Positions 62,172-64,000 of a stretch of 64,000 nucleotides of DNA are shown in pieces. Source of the stretch: Rhodococcus jostii RHA1 (GTDB taxonomy: Bacteria; Actinomycetota; Actinomycetes; Mycobacteriales; Mycobacteriaceae). A model generated the notes under the pieces. The model ran no database searches, was not told where the DNA came from, and saw only the letters and a list, made by a program, of their open reading frames with translations. The stretch lies in NCBI RefSeq assembly GCF_000014565.1, contig NC_008269.1, forward strand, positions 496,001 through 560,000, written 5' to 3'. Both the position numbers and the translations under genes were made by a program. Every line of letters starts with the position of its first letter. The first letter of the stretch is position 1.

Positions 62172-63607
62172 CAGAGTGCCCCCTCCCCTTCGTCGGCGGC
62201 GAACTCGTCGTCGGCGAATGCCGCCCTGATCGCCAGATTCACCTCGTGCACATCCTGAGCCGATGCCAACGCGGACAGGAGTGGTTCCGTGAGCAGTGTG
62301 TCCTTCTCCACCGACATCTTCCCTAACGCCTCACTCGGGTCGGCGATGTCCTCGCCGTCGGCGAGGAGGTACACCCAGGAGTCGGTGACGGTGCGGACCG
62401 GCCAGCGGCCGTGTTCGCAGGCGATCCGCATCGCCACCCGGCGGCCGCGCCACCGGCAGTGCGCGATGATCGCCGCCCGCCAGAGCGGTTGGTGGTGATG
62501 TTGCATCTGCTTGGCAGTCCACATGTCCGGGTTGACCATTCGCCCGATGTAGCCCTTGTAGCAGGAGCCGAGGAACCGTTTCGTCGCCACGTCCTCGGTG
62601 TCCACCGAGACCTTGCGGGCCTCGCGCAGGATCTTCGCCCACTTGTCCAACACCCGGCCCTGCTGCGGGTACACCCAGGCCTCGGTGATGTCCAGGTCGT
62701 CGAGGTCGGCGCCGATCCCCCCATCCGCGACCGGTGCGCACAACCCGTCGAGGCTCACGGAGGTGACCCACGTCTGCACCGGCTGGTCCGCCAGCATGTG
62801 TGGGTGCGGCAGGGGCAGCTTCTCGGGCAGCGACAACGTTTGCCCCGCGGGCAGGGTGATCCGCCACAGCCCGAACGGGGCACCCTTGTCCCCCGCAGCG
62901 GCCGCGGCCGCGGCGTCCCCGGTCAGATGTGTGGGTTGTCCGTATCCGAATTCGAGCATCCCTGCCGAGGCCAGGTAGGCGGCGCGTTGGTCGATGGACA
63001 CCAACCGGCTCGTCCCCTCGAGGTCCTGTTCGTCGGGGACGCGGGTCCAACCCACGGCGGGTTCGAGGTCACCGCGCGGGGCGCCGTCCAGCGGCGGGAC
63101 CGGGCCGGCGGTCGCCACCACCAGGCCCTTGCCCGAGCGGGTGCGTTCGCGCTTGATCTTGTCGACGATCGCGGCGCCGGTGCGCGCGGGGGTCGGCCCC
63201 GGGAGTACGCCGAGGTGTTTCGCGGACCACGCCAACCGTCGGCCGAGTTCACGGGCGGCCGGTAGGTCGTCGTCGGGGAGATACGTTCCGGCGGTGGGCG
63301 AGCCGAGGATCCCCGTCTCGCCGACCCGGTTGTTCCAGCCGAAGTCCTTGTTCCAATACGTCCACACGTACGGCTCGATGACCACATCGACCATCGAGGT
63401 GAACTTGCCGATGCTGCGGGACAGGTGCACCACATGCCCTGGATCGCCGCGCAATTCCCACCCCGCGCTCAGCATCGGCGTCAGGGTGGCCTGCAACACC
63501 CCGGTCAGTTCGGCGGCGGCGCGGGTGCGCAGCGCCTCCATATCGTCGAAGTCGTCTTCGCTGCCCGGATCGATCACCCACCCCAACGTCAGGCCTCTGA
63601 GAACCAC
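62171..63607 (-). CDS. Telomere-associated (Tap-like) protein
   Basis: 478 residues without membrane segments. Polymerase-palm-like landmarks recalled from Tap proteins occur in order: VSIDQRAAYLASAGMLEFG, PVQTWVTSVSLDGL, ITEAWVYPQQGRVLDKWAKILREARK, CYKGYIGRM and TVTDSWVYLL. Tap recruits the terminal protein to telomeric overhangs in Streptomyces. The GTG at 63607 is tentative; an in-frame GTG at 63577 and an ATG at about 63541 are alternatives. It overlaps the Tpg-like gene by one base. Confidence 0.55.
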   Translation of the reverse strand: MVLRGLTLGWVIDPGSEDDFDDMEALRTRAAAELTGVLQATLTPMLSAGWELRGDPGHVVHLSRSIGKFTSMVDVVIEPYVWTYWNKDFGWNNRVGETGILGSPTAGTYLPDDDLPAARELGRRLAWSAKHLGVLPGPTPARTGAAIVDKIKRERTRSGKGLVVATAGPVPPLDGAPRGDLEPAVGWTRVPDEQDLEGTSRLVSIDQRAAYLASAGMLEFGYGQPTHLTGDAAAAAAAGDKGAPFGLWRITLPAGQTLSLPEKLPLPHPHMLADQPVQTWVTSVSLDGLCAPVADGGIGADLDDLDITEAWVYPQQGRVLDKWAKILREARKVSVDTEDVATKRFLGSCYKGYIGRMVNPDMWTAKQMQHHHQPLWRAAIIAHCRWRGRRVAMRIACEHGRWPVRTVTDSWVYLLADGEDIADPSEALGKMSVEKDTLLTEPLLSALASAQDVHEVNLAIRAAFADDEFAADEGEGAL

Positions 63608-63721
63608 GGGGATTGGGCATCGCGAGTTGTCCTTTCCGCGTTGAGGTGTGCCGACCAGACCGCTAGGTCATCGGCCTCGGTCGCTACAGAGCAACATCCG
63701 CTCAAGGCCATTAAACCACGT

Positions 63722-63769
63722 GCTCGCATCTTTGCTCGCAACGATGCATGCAACAATGCAAGCAACGAG
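63722..63769. repeat. Four tandem 12-mers upstream of the Tap-like gene
   Basis: Four consecutive 12-bp units starting at 63722, 63734, 63746 and 63758. The second to fourth share the pattern GCWNGCAACRAK; the first is more divergent. They lie between the divergent Tap-like and cold-shock genes and look like iterons or operator repeats. Confidence 0.65.
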
Positions 63770-63812
63770 CGGAGAGCCAACCTGTGGATCTACTTCCACA
63801 TCCCCGAGACCT

Positions 63813-63983
63813 GGAAACGGCGAGAAGGGTTTCGGGTTCACCGCCCCCGACGGCGGCGTCTTCGTCCACTTCTCCGAGATCGCGGGCCGCGGCTTCAAGA
63901 CCCTGGACGAGGGACAACACATGGAATATGAGGTCAGCCAGGGGCAGAAAGGCGTGCAGGCCGAGAACGCGCAGACCACCTAA
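63813..63983 (+). pseudogene. CspA-like cold-shock protein, damaged N-terminus
   Basis: [47 protein letters not shown] is a cold-shock domain with both RNA-binding motifs (KGFGF, VFVHF), ending at the TAA at 63981-63983. The expected start (M..GTVKWF) is missing: upstream codons are repeat-derived or out of frame, and the TGG of KWF appears joined directly to AACGGC. It is about 15 residues short of the normal 67. Confidence 0.55.
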
Positions 63984-64000
63984 GCACCGCACACCGACGG

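Noticed and set aside
1..64000. tRNA, rRNA and CRISPR arrays
   Set aside because: None seen on reading both strands: no regularly spaced long repeats and no recognisable tRNA arms or rRNA cores.

Overview
High-GC actinobacterial DNA, most likely Rhodococcus or a close mycolic-acid-containing relative. Reasons: an MspA-type outer-membrane porin, a PknD-like Ser/Thr kinase with NHL repeats, an Rv1747-like FHA/ABC exporter, many leaderless promoters, and a tap-tpg-like telomere gene pair. The tap-tpg pair suggests a linear replicon (linear plasmid or chromosome arm), but no telomere lies inside the window. Species and replicon type are inference.

Layout. 0-16 kb is a mobile, eroded flank. It holds an IS21 element (istB/istA), an IS30 element with a frameshifted transposase, an IclR regulator divergent from a twice-frameshifted flavin oxidoreductase, a PI-PLC gene truncated into a stray NHL-repeat fragment, an intact FHA-FHA-ABC exporter, fragments of a kinase and of an acyl-CoA-binding protein, an intact PknD-like kinase, and an IS3 element. 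16.3-20.1 kb is a ferric-iron ABC transporter operon behind an IdeR/DtxR-like box. 20.2-25.9 kb holds a HemK-like methyltransferase and a C-A-T-C NRPS. 26-47.9 kb is a clean block of envelope genes: two-component system, SGNH hydrolase, DedA/PAP2, CD225-like protein, a PAP2-like pseudoenzyme, vWA protein, rhomboid-like protein, esterase, polysaccharide deacetylase, MspA porin, an FtsX/LolCDE-like ABC operon with a lipoprotein, a COG4705 membrane protein and secreted proteins. 48.5-52.3 kb has small membrane proteins, an AI-2E-type permease and a YihY/BrkB protein. 53-64 kb is again eroded (several single-base frameshifts) and ends in an unusual RNB-nuclease/dsRBD fusion facing tap-tpg-like genes.

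Main result. Eleven promoters between 20.2 and 45.5 kb, on both strands, share a direct repeat TCTCAGC-N4-YHHCAGC with an 11-bp period. In ten of them the start of the second repeat lies exactly 17 bp before the first base of a -10 hexamer; in the other it is 16. A twelfth, weaker copy lies at 46.85 kb. The arrangement closely resembles a mycobacterial PhoP-type box. One copy drives the DUF2231 gene plus the OmpR-family response regulator encoded in the window. The others sit before the SGNH hydrolase, PAP2-DedA, CD225-like, dead PAP2, MspA porin, lipoprotein-ABC operon, COG4705 gene, methyltransferase/NRPS and a tiny membrane peptide. I read the middle of the window as a self-contained envelope-remodelling regulon run by its own two-component system.

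Frameshifts cluster in the two flanks (3-12 kb and 53-64 kb), while large genes between them are intact. This argues for real decay beside mobile elements, although sequencing error cannot be excluded. I saw no tRNA, rRNA or CRISPR array.
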